The translations under genes and the position numbers were made by a program. The notes beneath the pieces are model-generated. The model had not been told where the DNA came from, made no database searches, and saw only the letters and a program-made list of their open reading frames with translations. A DNA stretch of 56,306 bases from Mycobacterium kyorinense (lineage in GTDB: Bacteria; Actinomycetota; Actinomycetes; Mycobacteriales; Mycobacteriaceae): the NCBI RefSeq assembly GCF_001672775.1, contig NZ_LZKJ01000034.1:1-56306 (forward strand), written 5' to 3'. How positions within the stretch are numbered: position 1 is the stretch's first letter; each line of letters opens with the position of its first letter. This document shows positions 28,204 to 39,594 of this stretch, one piece after another.

Positions 28204-28983
28204 GTGACCCGCACCGAAGGAGACCCTGCAATCAATCTGGGCCTGGCCGGGCGGGTAGTGCTGGTGACCGGCGGCGTTCGTGGGGTGGGCGCCGGGATCA
28301 GCGCGGTTTTCGCCGGACAAGGCGCAACCGTGGTCACCTGCGCGCGGCGTGCGGTCGAGGGCCTGCCCTATGAGTTTCACTCCTGCGACGTCCGGGACGA
28401 CGACGCCGTCAAGGCGATGATCGATGCCGTCGTCGACCGGCACGGCAGCCTGGACGTCGTCGTCAACAACGCCGGTGGTTCCCCGTACGTGCTCACCGCG
28501 GATTCCAGCGTCAAGTTCAACCGCAAGATCATCGAACTCAATCTCATTGGCGCGCTGTCGGTTTCACAACATGCAAACGACAAGATGCAAAATCAGCCAG
28601 GTGGTGGCTCGATCGTCAACATCACCAGTGTCAGCGGTCGACGGCCGACTCCGGGCACCGCTGCCTACGGTGCGGCCAAGGCGGGTGTGGAAAGCCTCAC
28701 GCAGACGTTGGCGGTGGAATGGGCGCCGAAGGTCAGGGTGAACGCGTTGGTGGTGGGCATGGTCGAAACCGAGCAGGCCGACTTGTTCTACGGCGATGCT
28801 GAGTCGATCGCCGCGATTTCGAAGAACGTGCCGCTCGGCCGACTTGCCAAGCCGGACGACATCGGTTGGGCGGCAGCATTTCTGGCGTCGGATGCGGCGT
28901 CCTACATCAGCGGTGCCGCGTTGGAAGTGCACGGGGGCGGTGAGCCGCCGCATTATCTGGCTACAACGACCGCGATCACGTAG
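28204..28983 (+). CDS. Short-chain dehydrogenase/reductase, Rv3549c-like
   Basis: A 259-residue SDR (VLVTGGVRGVGAGISAVFA, NNAGGSPY, SGRRPTPGTAAYGAAKAG, EVHGGGEPP). The start is GTG 28204, 15 bp from the KstR2 operator, so the promoter must overlap the box. It is a member of the KstR2 regulon in M. tuberculosis by name; its precise substrate is not assigned. It is followed by the next SDR after 25 bp. Confidence 0.88.
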   Translation: MTRTEGDPAINLGLAGRVVLVTGGVRGVGAGISAVFAGQGATVVTCARRAVEGLPYEFHSCDVRDDDAVKAMIDAVVDRHGSLDVVVNNAGGSPYVLTADSSVKFNRKIIELNLIGALSVSQHANDKMQNQPGGGSIVNITSVSGRRPTPGTAAYGAAKAGVESLTQTLAVEWAPKVRVNALVVGMVETEQADLFYGDAESIAAISKNVPLGRLAKPDDIGWAAAFLASDAASYISGAALEVHGGGEPPHYLATTTAIT

Positions 28984-29008
28984 AGGAGTCGAAAAGGATG
29001 GGTAGGGG

Positions 29009-29914
29009 ATGGGAATAGTCGACGGCCGGGTGGTCATCGTCACCGGAGCGGGCGGCGGCATCGGCCGTGCGCACGCATTGGCATTCGCGGCCGAAGGTGC
29101 GCGTGTCGTGGTCAACGACATCGGGGTGGGTCTGGACGGCTCGCCGGCGGGCGGCGGTAGCGCAGCACAAGGCGTGGTCGACGAGATCACCGCGGCCGGC
29201 GGCGAAGCCGTCGCCAACGGATCCAACGTCGCCGACTGGGATCAGGCGGCAGCTTTGGTTCAGACCGCGGTCGAGACCTTCGGTGGTCTGGATGTTCTGG
29301 TCAACAACGCCGGCATCGTGCGGGACCGGATGATGGCCAACACCAGCGAGGAGGAGTTCGACGCGGTGATCGCCGTGCACCTCAAAGGGCACTTCGCCAC
29401 GATGCGCCATGCCGCGTCGTACTGGCGCGGCCTGTCCAAAGAGGGCAAAGCCGTCGACGCGCGGATCATCAACACCAGTTCGGGTGCGGGCCTGCAGGGC
29501 AGCGTCGGGCAGGGGAACTACAGCGCGGCCAAGGCCGGCATCGCGGCCATGACGCTCATCGGCGCCGCCGAGATGGGCCGGTACGGCGTTACCGTCAACG
29601 CGATCGCACCCTCGGCGCGCACCCGAATGACCGAGACCGTGTTCGCCGAGATGATGGCCACTCAGGACGACGATTTCGACGCGATGGCGCCGGAGAACAT
29701 CTCGCCGCTGGTGGTGTGGCTGGGCAGCAGCGAATCAAGAGATGTGACCGGCAAGGTTTTTGAGGTCGAGGGCGGCAAGATTCGTGTCGCCGAAGGTTGG
29801 GCGCACGGCCCGCAGGTCGACAAGGGCGCCAAGTGGGATCCGGCCGAACTCGGCCCGGTGGTCGCCGACCTGTTGACCAAGGCGCGGCCCCCGGTCCCGG
29901 TCTATGGGGCCTGA
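29009..29914 (+). CDS. Short-chain dehydrogenase/reductase, Rv3548c-like
   Basis: A 301-residue SDR of the longer type seen in multifunctional beta-oxidation proteins. Cofactor motif VIVTGAGGGIGRAHALAFA, VNNAGIVRDRMM and catalytic YSAAKAG are present. It probably oxidises a hydroxyacyl-CoA from the C/D rings. A near ATG at 28998 is followed by a stop after six codons, so ATG 29009 is used. It is 12 bp upstream of the epimerase-like gene, in the same operon. Confidence 0.88.
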   Translation: MGIVDGRVVIVTGAGGGIGRAHALAFAAEGARVVVNDIGVGLDGSPAGGGSAAQGVVDEITAAGGEAVANGSNVADWDQAAALVQTAVETFGGLDVLVNNAGIVRDRMMANTSEEEFDAVIAVHLKGHFATMRHAASYWRGLSKEGKAVDARIINTSSGAGLQGSVGQGNYSAAKAGIAAMTLIGAAEMGRYGVTVNAIAPSARTRMTETVFAEMMATQDDDFDAMAPENISPLVVWLGSSESRDVTGKVFEVEGGKIRVAEGWAHGPQVDKGAKWDPAELGPVVADLLTKARPPVPVYGA

Positions 29915-29926
29915 GAGCAGTCAGCG

Positions 29927-30922
29927 GTGAAAGTTCTGGTGACCGGCGGCACCGGTTTCGTCGGCGCGTGGACGGCGAAGGCCGTGGCTGATGCCGGTCA
30001 TCAGGTGCGGTTCCTTGTCCGCAATCCGGCGCGGCTGGAGTCCAGTGCAGCACGGCTCGGCGTAGAGACCTCAGACCACGTCGTCGGCGACATTGCCGAC
30101 GCCGAGGCGACCGGTGCTGCGTTGGACGGCTGTGACGCAGTGATCCACTGCGCGGCAATGGTTTCCACGGATCCGCACCAGGCGGATGCGATGCTGCGGA
30201 CGAACCTCGACGGCGGACGGCACGTGTTGGGCGCCGCCGTGGAACGCGGGCTGGATCCGATCGTGCATGTGTCAAGCTTTACTGCGTTGTTCCGGCCAGG
30301 GCTCAAAATGCTTCGGGCCGGACTTCCGGTGGTCGGCGGAACCGACGGCTATGGCCGGTCCAAGGCGGCAGTTGAGAGATATGCGCGGTCGCTGCAGGAG
30401 TCGGGAGCGCCGGTGGCCATCACCTATCCGGGAATGGTGCTCGGTCCGCCCGCCGGGAGCCAGTTCGGCGAGGCCGCCGACGGCGTGCAGGCGGCGATCC
30501 AGATGCGCGGCCTGCCCGGGCGCAGCGCCGCCTGGACCATCGTCGACGTGCGTGACCTCGCGGCGCTGCACGCTGCGCTGCTCACGCCCGGCAAGGGTCC
30601 ACGCCGCTATACGGCCGGGGGCCAACGCGTTCCGGTCGGCGACTTGGCGTCGATGATCGGTTCGGCCGCGGGCCGCCCACTTCGGGTGTACCCGCTGCCG
30701 GACATTCTGTTGCGAGGCATCGGCCTGGCCTTCGACAAGGTCGGTGGGTATCTGCCCTTCGATACGCCGATCAGCGAGGCGGCAATGCGGTACTACACGC
30801 AGATGCCACCGTCAGATGACACACCAAGCGAGCAAGATCTCGGCATCACCTACCGCGACCCGCGAGAGACGTTGGCCGACACCTTTTCCGGGCTGCGCCA
30901 AGTCGGCAGGCTGCCGGGCTGA
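29927..30922 (+). CDS. NAD-dependent epimerase/3-beta-HSD-like extended SDR
   Basis: A 331-residue extended SDR. Its N-terminal dinucleotide motif is LVTGGTGFVGAW and its catalytic region includes VIHCAAMVSTDP and YGRSKAAVERY (YxxxK). By family it could act on a sugar nucleotide or a steroid/acyl substrate, and I cannot choose. The start is GTG 29927, 12 bp after the Rv3548c-like stop, so it is likely the last gene of the KstR2 operon. M. tuberculosis has no such gene between Rv3548c and ddn. The 3' end is convergent with the ddn-like gene at 30927. Confidence 0.8.
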   Translation: MKVLVTGGTGFVGAWTAKAVADAGHQVRFLVRNPARLESSAARLGVETSDHVVGDIADAEATGAALDGCDAVIHCAAMVSTDPHQADAMLRTNLDGGRHVLGAAVERGLDPIVHVSSFTALFRPGLKMLRAGLPVVGGTDGYGRSKAAVERYARSLQESGAPVAITYPGMVLGPPAGSQFGEAADGVQAAIQMRGLPGRSAAWTIVDVRDLAALHAALLTPGKGPRRYTAGGQRVPVGDLASMIGSAAGRPLRVYPLPDILLRGIGLAFDKVGGYLPFDTPISEAAMRYYTQMPPSDDTPSEQDLGITYRDPRETLADTFSGLRQVGRLPG

Positions 30923-30926
30923 CGCG

Positions 30927-33406
<2,480 letters not shown>

Positions 33407-33407
33407 C

Positions 33408-33421
33408 TAGAACACGTTTCA
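33408..33421. promoter_or_regulatory. KstR operator, fadA5 side
   Basis: TAGAACACGTTTCA matches the KstR box apart from the right end. It begins 10 bp upstream of the fadA5 start, so it overlaps the expected promoter or leader. Confidence 0.82.
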
Positions 33422-33486
33422 TTACTCTGACAAGCGAGGATGCGTTCCCGCCTTTTGTCTGCGGTGAAGCCGTGTTTTACTGGCAC

Positions 33487-33500
33487 TAGAACACGTTGCA
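33487..33500. promoter_or_regulatory. KstR operator, cyp125 side
   Basis: TAGAACACGTTGCA matches the KstR box apart from two bases of the right half. It lies 16 bp upstream of the cyp125 ATG. Confidence 0.85.
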
Positions 33501-33516
33501 TTGAGGAGCGCACAAC

Positions 33517-34770
33517 ATGCCAACCCCCAATCTGCCCGCTGGGTTCGATTTCCTCAACCCTGACATCAATGTCGAAGGTCTTCCGGTCGAGGAGTTCGCC
33601 GAGTTGCGTCGCCTCGCGCCGATCCACTGGATCGAACAGGCCCCGGGCAAGGGTGGTGGCTTTAACGACGGCGGCTACTGGGCGATCACCAAGCACAAGG
33701 ACGTCAAGGAAGTGTCGCTGCGCAGCGAGGTCTTCTCCAGTTACGAGAACTGCGTGATTCCGCGGTTCGAAGACGACATGGCGCGGGAGAACATCGAGGT
33801 TCAACGGTTCGTCATGCTCAACATGGACGCACCACACCATACCCGGCTGCGCCGCATCATTTCGCGAGGCTTCACTCCGCGGAACATCGAGCGGCTGCGT
33901 GACGAACTCAACGAACGCGCGCAAAACATCGTAAAAGCCGCCGCGGCGGCTGGGACCGGTGATTTCGTCGAGCAGGTGTCGTGCGAGCTGCCGCTACAGG
34001 CCATCGCCGGTCTGCTCGGCGTTCCGTTGGAAGACCGCGACAAGCTGTTCCGCTGGTCCAACGAGATGACCGGCAGCGAAGACCCCGAATACGCCGACAT
34101 CGACCCGCAGATGTCGTCGGTCGAGCTGATCCAGTACGCCATGCAACTGGCCGCCGCCAAGACGGAAAATCCCGGTGAAGACATCGTCACCACGCTGATC
34201 AACGCCGACATCGAAGGCGAGAAACTCTCCGACGACGAGTTCGGGTTTTTCGTGGTGATGCTGGCGGTCGCCGGCAACGAGACCACTCGCAACTCGATCA
34301 CCCACGGCATGATCGCGTTCTCCGAGCACCCCGACCAGTGGGAGCTGTTCAAAAAAGAGCGCCCAGCAACTACCGCTGACGAAATCGTCCGCTGGGCAAC
34401 GCCCGTCACCTGCTTCCAGCGCACCGCGCTGGAGGACTACGAGTTGTCCGGTGTGCAAATTAAGAAGGGGCAGCGAGTGGTGATGTTCTACCGCTCGGCC
34501 AACTTCGACGAGGAAGTCTTCGACGACCCGTTCACCTTCAACATTCTGCGCGACCCCAATCCGCATGTGGGCTTCGGCGGCACCGGCGCGCACTACTGCA
34601 TCGGCACCCACCTGGCCCGGTTGACGATCGACCTGATCTTCAACGCGGTAGCCGACCACGCACCGGACATGCTGCCGCTGGCTCAACCCGAGCGGCTACG
34701 GTCGGGGTGGCTCAACGGCATCAAGCACTGGCAGGTCGACTACAGCGGCAAGTGCCCCGTCGCGCACTGA
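33517..34770 (+). CDS. cyp125: CYP125, steroid C26/C27 monooxygenase
   Basis: A 417-residue cytochrome P450. The oxygen-binding helix is VAGNETTRNS and the heme-ligand cysteine is Cys361 in FGGTGAHYCIGTHLARL, the same distance from the C-terminus as in M. tuberculosis CYP125. It oxidises the terminal methyl of cholesterol and cholestenone to start side-chain removal. ATG 33517 is preceded by GAGGAG. The M. tuberculosis protein is about 16 residues longer at the N-terminus. It heads the operon cyp125-chsE1-chsE2-chsH2-chsH1-ltp2. Confidence 0.96.
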   Translation: MPTPNLPAGFDFLNPDINVEGLPVEEFAELRRLAPIHWIEQAPGKGGGFNDGGYWAITKHKDVKEVSLRSEVFSSYENCVIPRFEDDMARENIEVQRFVMLNMDAPHHTRLRRIISRGFTPRNIERLRDELNERAQNIVKAAAAAGTGDFVEQVSCELPLQAIAGLLGVPLEDRDKLFRWSNEMTGSEDPEYADIDPQMSSVELIQYAMQLAAAKTENPGEDIVTTLINADIEGEKLSDDEFGFFVVMLAVAGNETTRNSITHGMIAFSEHPDQWELFKKERPATTADEIVRWATPVTCFQRTALEDYELSGVQIKKGQRVVMFYRSANFDEEVFDDPFTFNILRDPNPHVGFGGTGAHYCIGTHLARLTIDLIFNAVADHAPDMLPLAQPERLRSGWLNGIKHWQVDYSGKCPVAH

Positions 34771-34794
34771 TCGCAGACTGCGGGGAAATGAATC

Positions 34795-34801
34795 AAGGAG
34801 G
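34795..34801 (+). promoter_or_regulatory. Shine-Dalgarno site fixing the chsE1 GTG start
   Basis: AAGGAGG is followed by 6 bases and GTG 34808. No ATG lies in a comparable position. Confidence 0.8.
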
Positions 34802-34807
34802 ATTCGG

Positions 34808-35821
34808 GTGGATTTCAGTCCGGACCCGGCACAACAGGCTGTCGCCGATGTGGTCACCTCGGTACTGGACCGGGACAACAGCTTTGACGCGTTAGTCGCG
34901 GGCGGAGTGACCGCGCTGCCGGTGCCGGAACGTCTCGGCGGCGACGGTGTCGGTCTGCCCGAGGTGGCGACGGCACTGACCGAGATCGGTCGCCACGGTC
35001 TCGTCGGGCCGGCGCTCGCCGTCCTCGGACTTGCCGCGGTGCCGATGCTGGACCTGGCTTCCGACGATCAGCAGGACCGCTACCTCGCCGGCCTGGCCAA
35101 AGGCACGCTCATCACCGCCGCGCTGAATGAGCCCGGCGCGGCGCTGCCGGAGCGGCCGGCCACCACGCTGACCGGGAAGCAGCTGTCCGGCACGAAGGTT
35201 GGCGTCGGATATGCCGAACACGCTGAGTGGATCCTGGTCACCGCCGACAGCGGAGTCGTCGTCGTGTCACCCAAGGCCGATGGCGTACAGGTGGTGAAAA
35301 CCCCGACCTCCAATGGATCTGACGAGTACGCTGTGACCTTCTCCGACGTCGAGGTGGACGGTGTGCTCGACGGGGCGAGCGCTCATCGGGTCAACCAACT
35401 GGCGTTGGCGATGATCGGCGCTTACGCCGCCGGATTGGTCGCCGGTGCGCTTCGGCTGACCGCCGACTACGTGGGCAGTCGCGAGCAATTCGGTAAGCCG
35501 CTGTCGACCTTCCAGACAGTGGCCGCACAACTCGCCGAGGTCTACATCGCTTCCCGGACCATCGATCTGGCGTCGACGTCGGTGGTGTGGCGACTGGCCG
35601 AAGGCCGCGACGCCGCCGACGACCTCGACGTGCTCGGCTACTGGATCACGTCGCAGGCGCCGCCGGTGATGCAGATATGTCACCATTTGCACGGCGGGAT
35701 GGGGATGGACATCGACTACCCGATGCACCGCTACTACTCCACAATCAAGGACCTGACCCGGCTGCTGGGCGGCCCGTCGCATCGTCTCGACTTGGTGGGA
35801 GCGCAATGTTCATCGATCTGA
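34808..35821 (+). CDS. chsE1: ChsE1 (FadE28), non-catalytic acyl-CoA dehydrogenase subunit
   Basis: A 337-residue short acyl-CoA dehydrogenase subunit (VGSREQFGKPLSTFQTVAAQ, MQICHHLHGGMGMDIDYPMHRYY). The region corresponding to the catalytic glutamate has no base. It forms the alpha2-beta2 ChsE1-ChsE2 enzyme that dehydrogenates the 3-carbon steroid side chain CoA. It overlaps chsE2 by 16 bases. Confidence 0.94.
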   Translation: MDFSPDPAQQAVADVVTSVLDRDNSFDALVAGGVTALPVPERLGGDGVGLPEVATALTEIGRHGLVGPALAVLGLAAVPMLDLASDDQQDRYLAGLAKGTLITAALNEPGAALPERPATTLTGKQLSGTKVGVGYAEHAEWILVTADSGVVVVSPKADGVQVVKTPTSNGSDEYAVTFSDVEVDGVLDGASAHRVNQLALAMIGAYAAGLVAGALRLTADYVGSREQFGKPLSTFQTVAAQLAEVYIASRTIDLASTSVVWRLAEGRDAADDLDVLGYWITSQAPPVMQICHHLHGGMGMDIDYPMHRYYSTIKDLTRLLGGPSHRLDLVGAQCSSI

Positions 35822-36969
35822 CGCCCGAGCAGCGACAGCTGCAAGCCGAACTGCGGCAGTATTTCTCGAATCTGATCAGCTCGGATGAAGCCAAGGCGAT
35901 GGAATCCGACCGGCACAACGAGGCTTACCGGGCGGTGATCCGGCGAATGGGCCAGGACCGTAAGCTCGGCGTCGGATGGCCAAAAGAGTTCGGCGGCCTG
36001 GGTTTCGGCCCGATCGAGCAGCAGATCTTCGTCAACGAAGCTCATCGAGCCGACGTGCCGTTGCCTGCCGTGACACTGCAGACGGTGGGCCCCACCCTGC
36101 AGGTGTTCGGCAGTGAAATGCAGAAGGAGAAGTTTCTGCCGGCGATCCTGGCCGGTGAGGTGCACTTCGCGATCGGTTACACCGAGCCGGAAGCCGGTAC
36201 CGACCTCGCGTCGTTGCGGACCACCGCCGTGCGCCACGGCGACGAGTACATCGTCAACGGGCAGAAAGTCTTCACCACCGGTGCCCACGACGCCGACTAC
36301 ATCTGGCTGGCCTGCCGCACCGACCCCGATGCCGTGAAGCACAAAGGGATTTCAATCCTGATCGTCGACACCAAAGATCCCGGCTACTCGTGGACGCCGA
36401 TGATCCTGGCTGACGGCGCTCACCACACCAACGCCACCTACTACAACGACGTTCGGGTTCCCGCCGACATGCTGGTCGGCGAGGAGAATGGCGGCTGGCG
36501 GCTGATCACCACCCAGCTCAACAACGAGCGGGTGATGCTCGGTCCCGCCGGCCGCTTTGCCAGCATCTACGACAGGGTGCATGCGTGGGCGTCCAAGCCC
36601 AGCAGCGACGGCGTCACTCCGATCGATCACGACGATGTCAAACGTGCACTGGGTGAGATCCATTCGATCTGGCGGATCAACGAATTGCTCAATTGGCAGG
36701 TTGCTGCCGCAGGCGAAGACATCAACGTGGCAGACGCCGCGGCAACGAAAGTGTTTGGCACCGAGCGTGTCCAGTACGTGGGCCGACTTGCCGAGGAGAT
36801 CGTCGGCAAGTATGGCAACCCCGCCGAGCCGGAGACCGCCGAGCTGCTGGAGTGGCTGGATTCTCAGACCAAGCGCAACCTGGTGATCACCTTCGGCGGC
36901 GGGGTCAACGAGGTCATGCGTGAGATGATCGCGGCCGCTGGGCTCAAGGTGCCGAGGGTCCCGCGATGA
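35806..36969 (+). CDS. chsE2: ChsE2 (FadE29), catalytic acyl-CoA dehydrogenase subunit
   Basis: A 387-residue subunit with GYTEPEAGTDLASLRT, NGQKVFTTGAHDADYIW and the base Glu241 in LNNERVMLG. It carries the catalytic residue for ChsE1-ChsE2, introducing a double bond in the propionyl side chain of 3-oxo-steroid CoA. ATG 35806 lies inside the end of chsE1; the longer frame upstream is a shadow of chsE1. Confidence 0.95.
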   Translation: MFIDLTPEQRQLQAELRQYFSNLISSDEAKAMESDRHNEAYRAVIRRMGQDRKLGVGWPKEFGGLGFGPIEQQIFVNEAHRADVPLPAVTLQTVGPTLQVFGSEMQKEKFLPAILAGEVHFAIGYTEPEAGTDLASLRTTAVRHGDEYIVNGQKVFTTGAHDADYIWLACRTDPDAVKHKGISILIVDTKDPGYSWTPMILADGAHHTNATYYNDVRVPADMLVGEENGGWRLITTQLNNERVMLGPAGRFASIYDRVHAWASKPSSDGVTPIDHDDVKRALGEIHSIWRINELLNWQVAAAGEDINVADAAATKVFGTERVQYVGRLAEEIVGKYGNPAEPETAELLEWLDSQTKRNLVITFGGGVNEVMREMIAAAGLKVPRVPR

Positions 36970-37919
36970 GCGATCTGCACGCTGCCGTCGAGCAAGTCAA
37001 AGCGGCGGGCAAGAGCAAGCCGCGGCTTGGGCGGGATCCGGTGAACCAGTCCATGATTCACCACTGGGTGGACGCCATCGGCGACCAGAACCCGATCTAC
37101 GTCGACGAGGCGGCGGCCAACGCCGCCGGCCACCCTGGGATTGTCGCGCCGCCGGCAATGATTCAGGTTTGGACGATGATGGGGCTCGGCGGCTCTCGTC
37201 CGGACGACGATCCGCTCGGCAAAATCATCGAGCTTTTCGACAACGCGGGCTACGTCGGGGTGGTCGCCACCAACTGCGAGCAGACCTACCACCGCTACCT
37301 CCGCCCCGGCGAGGAAGTCAGCGTCACTGCCGAGCTGACAGACGTCGTCGGCCCCAAGCAGACCGCGCTGGGCGAGGGCTATTTCATCAACCAGCACATC
37401 GTCTGGCAGGTGGGCGACGAGGACGTCGCCGAAATGAACTGGCGGATCTTGAAGTTCATTCCGCGCGACCGGCAGTCCGACGCTGCGCCGGTTCCCGACG
37501 ACCTCGAGGCCGACAAGATGATGCGGCCGGCGTCGTCGCGGGACACCAAGTTTTTCTGGGACGGTGTCAACGCGCATGAGTTGCGCATCCAGAAGCGCGA
37601 TGACGGCAGCCTGCAGCATCCGCCGGTACCGGCCATCTGGCAGGACAAACAAGCGCCGATCGACTACGTCGTCGCCAGCGGCAAGGGCACCGTATTTAGC
37701 TTCGTGGTGCACCACGCACCGAAGGTGCCCGGCCGCACGTTGCCGTTCGTCATCGCGCTGGTCGAACTCGAAGAAGGCGTGCGGATGCTTGGTGAGCTCC
37801 GCAACGTGGACCCCGCATCGGTGGAGATCGGAATGCCCGTACGCGCAACGTATATCGACTTTCCCGCCAACGACGTGGGTCCGGCGTGGACGCTGTACGC
37901 GTGGGAGCCCGACGCATGA
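36966..37919 (+). CDS. chsH2: ChsH2, MaoC-like hydratase fused to a DUF35 domain
   Basis: A 317-residue protein. Residues about 1-175 form a MaoC-like hotdog (HPGIVAPPAMIQVWTMMGL, TYHRYLRPGEEVSV) that works with ChsH1 as the steroid enoyl-CoA hydratase. Residues about 185-317 form a DUF35 domain (FWDGVNAHELRIQKRDDGSL, SGKGTVFSFVVHHAPKVPGR) that partners Ltp2 as the retro-aldolase. The CxxC pairs of a canonical DUF35 zinc ribbon are not seen in this copy. It overlaps chsE2 and chsH1 by four bases each. Confidence 0.94.
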   Translation: MSDLHAAVEQVKAAGKSKPRLGRDPVNQSMIHHWVDAIGDQNPIYVDEAAANAAGHPGIVAPPAMIQVWTMMGLGGSRPDDDPLGKIIELFDNAGYVGVVATNCEQTYHRYLRPGEEVSVTAELTDVVGPKQTALGEGYFINQHIVWQVGDEDVAEMNWRILKFIPRDRQSDAAPVPDDLEADKMMRPASSRDTKFFWDGVNAHELRIQKRDDGSLQHPPVPAIWQDKQAPIDYVVASGKGTVFSFVVHHAPKVPGRTLPFVIALVELEEGVRMLGELRNVDPASVEIGMPVRATYIDFPANDVGPAWTLYAWEPDA

Positions 37920-38317
37920 GCGCGCCGGTTGCCGAGGTCGGCACGGTGCTGCCAGAGCTCAAGCTGTACGGCGACCCGACCTTCATCGTCTCGACGGCGA
38001 TCGCCACTCGCGACTACCAGGACGTGCACCACGATCGGGACAAGGCGCAAGCCAAGGGATCCAAGGACATCTTCGTCAACATCCTGACCGACACCGGTTT
38101 GGTGCAGCGCTACCTCACCGACTGGGCCGGACCGACGGCGATCATCAAGTCGATCGGGCTGCGGCTGGGTGTGCCGTGGTACGCCTACGACACGGTGACG
38201 TTCAAGGGCGAGGTCACGGCGATCGAGAACGGCCTGATCACATGTAAAGTCGTGGGCAGCAACAGCCTTGGCGACCACGTCATCGCAAATGCGACGTTGA
38301 CGATCGGAGATGCCTGA
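37916..38317 (+). CDS. chsH1: ChsH1, MaoC-like hydratase subunit
   Basis: A 133-residue single hotdog hydratase with the active-site segment TRDYQDVHHDRDKA (Asp and His) and TDWAGPTAIIKSIGLR. With ChsH2 it hydrates the side-chain enoyl-CoA. ATG 37916 overlaps the chsH2 stop, and its stop overlaps the ltp2 ATG (TGATG). Confidence 0.94.
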   Translation: MSAPVAEVGTVLPELKLYGDPTFIVSTAIATRDYQDVHHDRDKAQAKGSKDIFVNILTDTGLVQRYLTDWAGPTAIIKSIGLRLGVPWYAYDTVTFKGEVTAIENGLITCKVVGSNSLGDHVIANATLTIGDA

Positions 38318-39477
38318 TGCTGTCGGGTAAGGCCGCGATCGCCGGTATCGGCGCCACCGACTTCTCGAAGAACTCCGGTCGCAGCGAGTTGCGGTTGGCC
38401 GCCGAGGCCGTTCTCGACGCGCTCGACGACGCGGGCCTCACACCGGCCGACGTCGACGGCATGGTCACCTTCACGATGGACTCCAATACCGAGGTCGCGA
38501 TTGCACGGGCCACCGGAATCGGGGAGCTGAAGTTCTTCTCCAAGATCCATCATGGCGGGGGCGCGGCGTGCGCCACCATCCAGCAGGCAGCCATCGCGGT
38601 GGCGACCGGTGTCGCAGATTGTGTTGTGGCGTATCGGGCTTTCAACGAACGATCGGGCATGCGGTTCGGGCAGGTGCAGACCCGGCTGGTGGAAAACGCC
38701 GACTCGACCGGCGTCGACAACTCGTTCTCGTACCCGCACGGCCTATCGACACCCGCCGCGCAGGTTGCGATGATCGCCAAGCGCTACATGCACCTGTCCG
38801 GCGCGACCAGCCGCGACTTCGGTGCGATTTCGGTGGCCGATCGCAAGCACGCTGCCAAAAATCCCAAGGCCTACTTCTACGAGAAGCCGATTACGATTGA
38901 GGATCACCAGAATTCGCGGTGGATCGCCGAACCGCTACGGCTGCTGGACTGCTGCCAGGAGACCGATGGTGCGGTGGCCCTCGTCGTCACATCGGTGGAG
39001 CGGGCCAAGGATCTGAAGAACCGGCCCGCGGTCATCGAGGCCGCCGCCCAAGGGTCGAGTCCCGACCAGTATTCGATGGTCAGCTACTACCGGCCCGAGC
39101 TCGACGGCCTGCCGGAGATGGGACTGGTCGGCAAGCAACTGTGGCAGCAGTCCGGGTTGAAGCCCACCGACATCCAAACCGCGGTGCTGTATGACCACTT
39201 CACCCCGTTCACGCTGATCCAATTGGAGGAGTTGGGATTCTGCGGCTGGGGCGAGGCCAAGGACTTCATCGCCGACGGCGCGATCGAGATCGGCGGGCGG
39301 CTGCCGATCAACACACACGGTGGTCAGCTCGGCGAGGCCTACATCCACGGCATGAACGGGATCGCCGAAGGCGTGCGGCAATTGCGGGGAACGTCGGTGA
39401 ACCCGGTTCCCGACGTCGAACATGTACTCGTCACCGCCGGCACCGGCGTGCCGACATCGGGCTTGATCCTGGGCTGA
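38317..39477 (+). CDS. ltp2: Ltp2, thiolase-fold steroid side-chain aldolase
   Basis: A 386-residue thiolase-superfamily protein (AAIAGIGATDFSKNSGR, EVAIARATGIGELKFF, YDHFTPFTLIQLEELGFCGWGEAK, NTHGGQLGEAYIHGMNGIAEG). With the DUF35 part of ChsH2 it makes the retro-aldol cut that frees propionyl-CoA and androstenedione. It is the last gene of the cyp125 operon. It is followed by the first palindrome pair, 39495-39550. Confidence 0.94.
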   Translation: MLSGKAAIAGIGATDFSKNSGRSELRLAAEAVLDALDDAGLTPADVDGMVTFTMDSNTEVAIARATGIGELKFFSKIHHGGGAACATIQQAAIAVATGVADCVVAYRAFNERSGMRFGQVQTRLVENADSTGVDNSFSYPHGLSTPAAQVAMIAKRYMHLSGATSRDFGAISVADRKHAAKNPKAYFYEKPITIEDHQNSRWIAEPLRLLDCCQETDGAVALVVTSVERAKDLKNRPAVIEAAAQGSSPDQYSMVSYYRPELDGLPEMGLVGKQLWQQSGLKPTDIQTAVLYDHFTPFTLIQLEELGFCGWGEAKDFIADGAIEIGGRLPINTHGGQLGEAYIHGMNGIAEGVRQLRGTSVNPVPDVEHVLVTAGTGVPTSGLILG

Positions 39478-39494
39478 GCTTCTTCCCTTCCCGC

Positions 39495-39550
39495 CGAGGG
39501 TGAACTTAGGTTCACGTTGGCCGCCGAGTGTGAACCTAACTTCACGCTCG
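39495..39550. repeat. Pair of 26-base palindromes, 30-base period, upstream of the broken DUF559 gene
   Basis: Copies lie at 39495-39520 (centre GTGAACTTAGGTTCAC) and 39525-39550 (centre GTGAACCTAACTTCAC), each with matching outer arms of the form CGAG...CTCG. The starts are exactly 30 bases apart. The same element recurs as a pair at 40424-40479. Confidence 0.85.
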
Positions 39551-39594
39551 ACGGGTGAAGTGACGCGCGGTGCTACCCGTGACACGCTGCCGCC

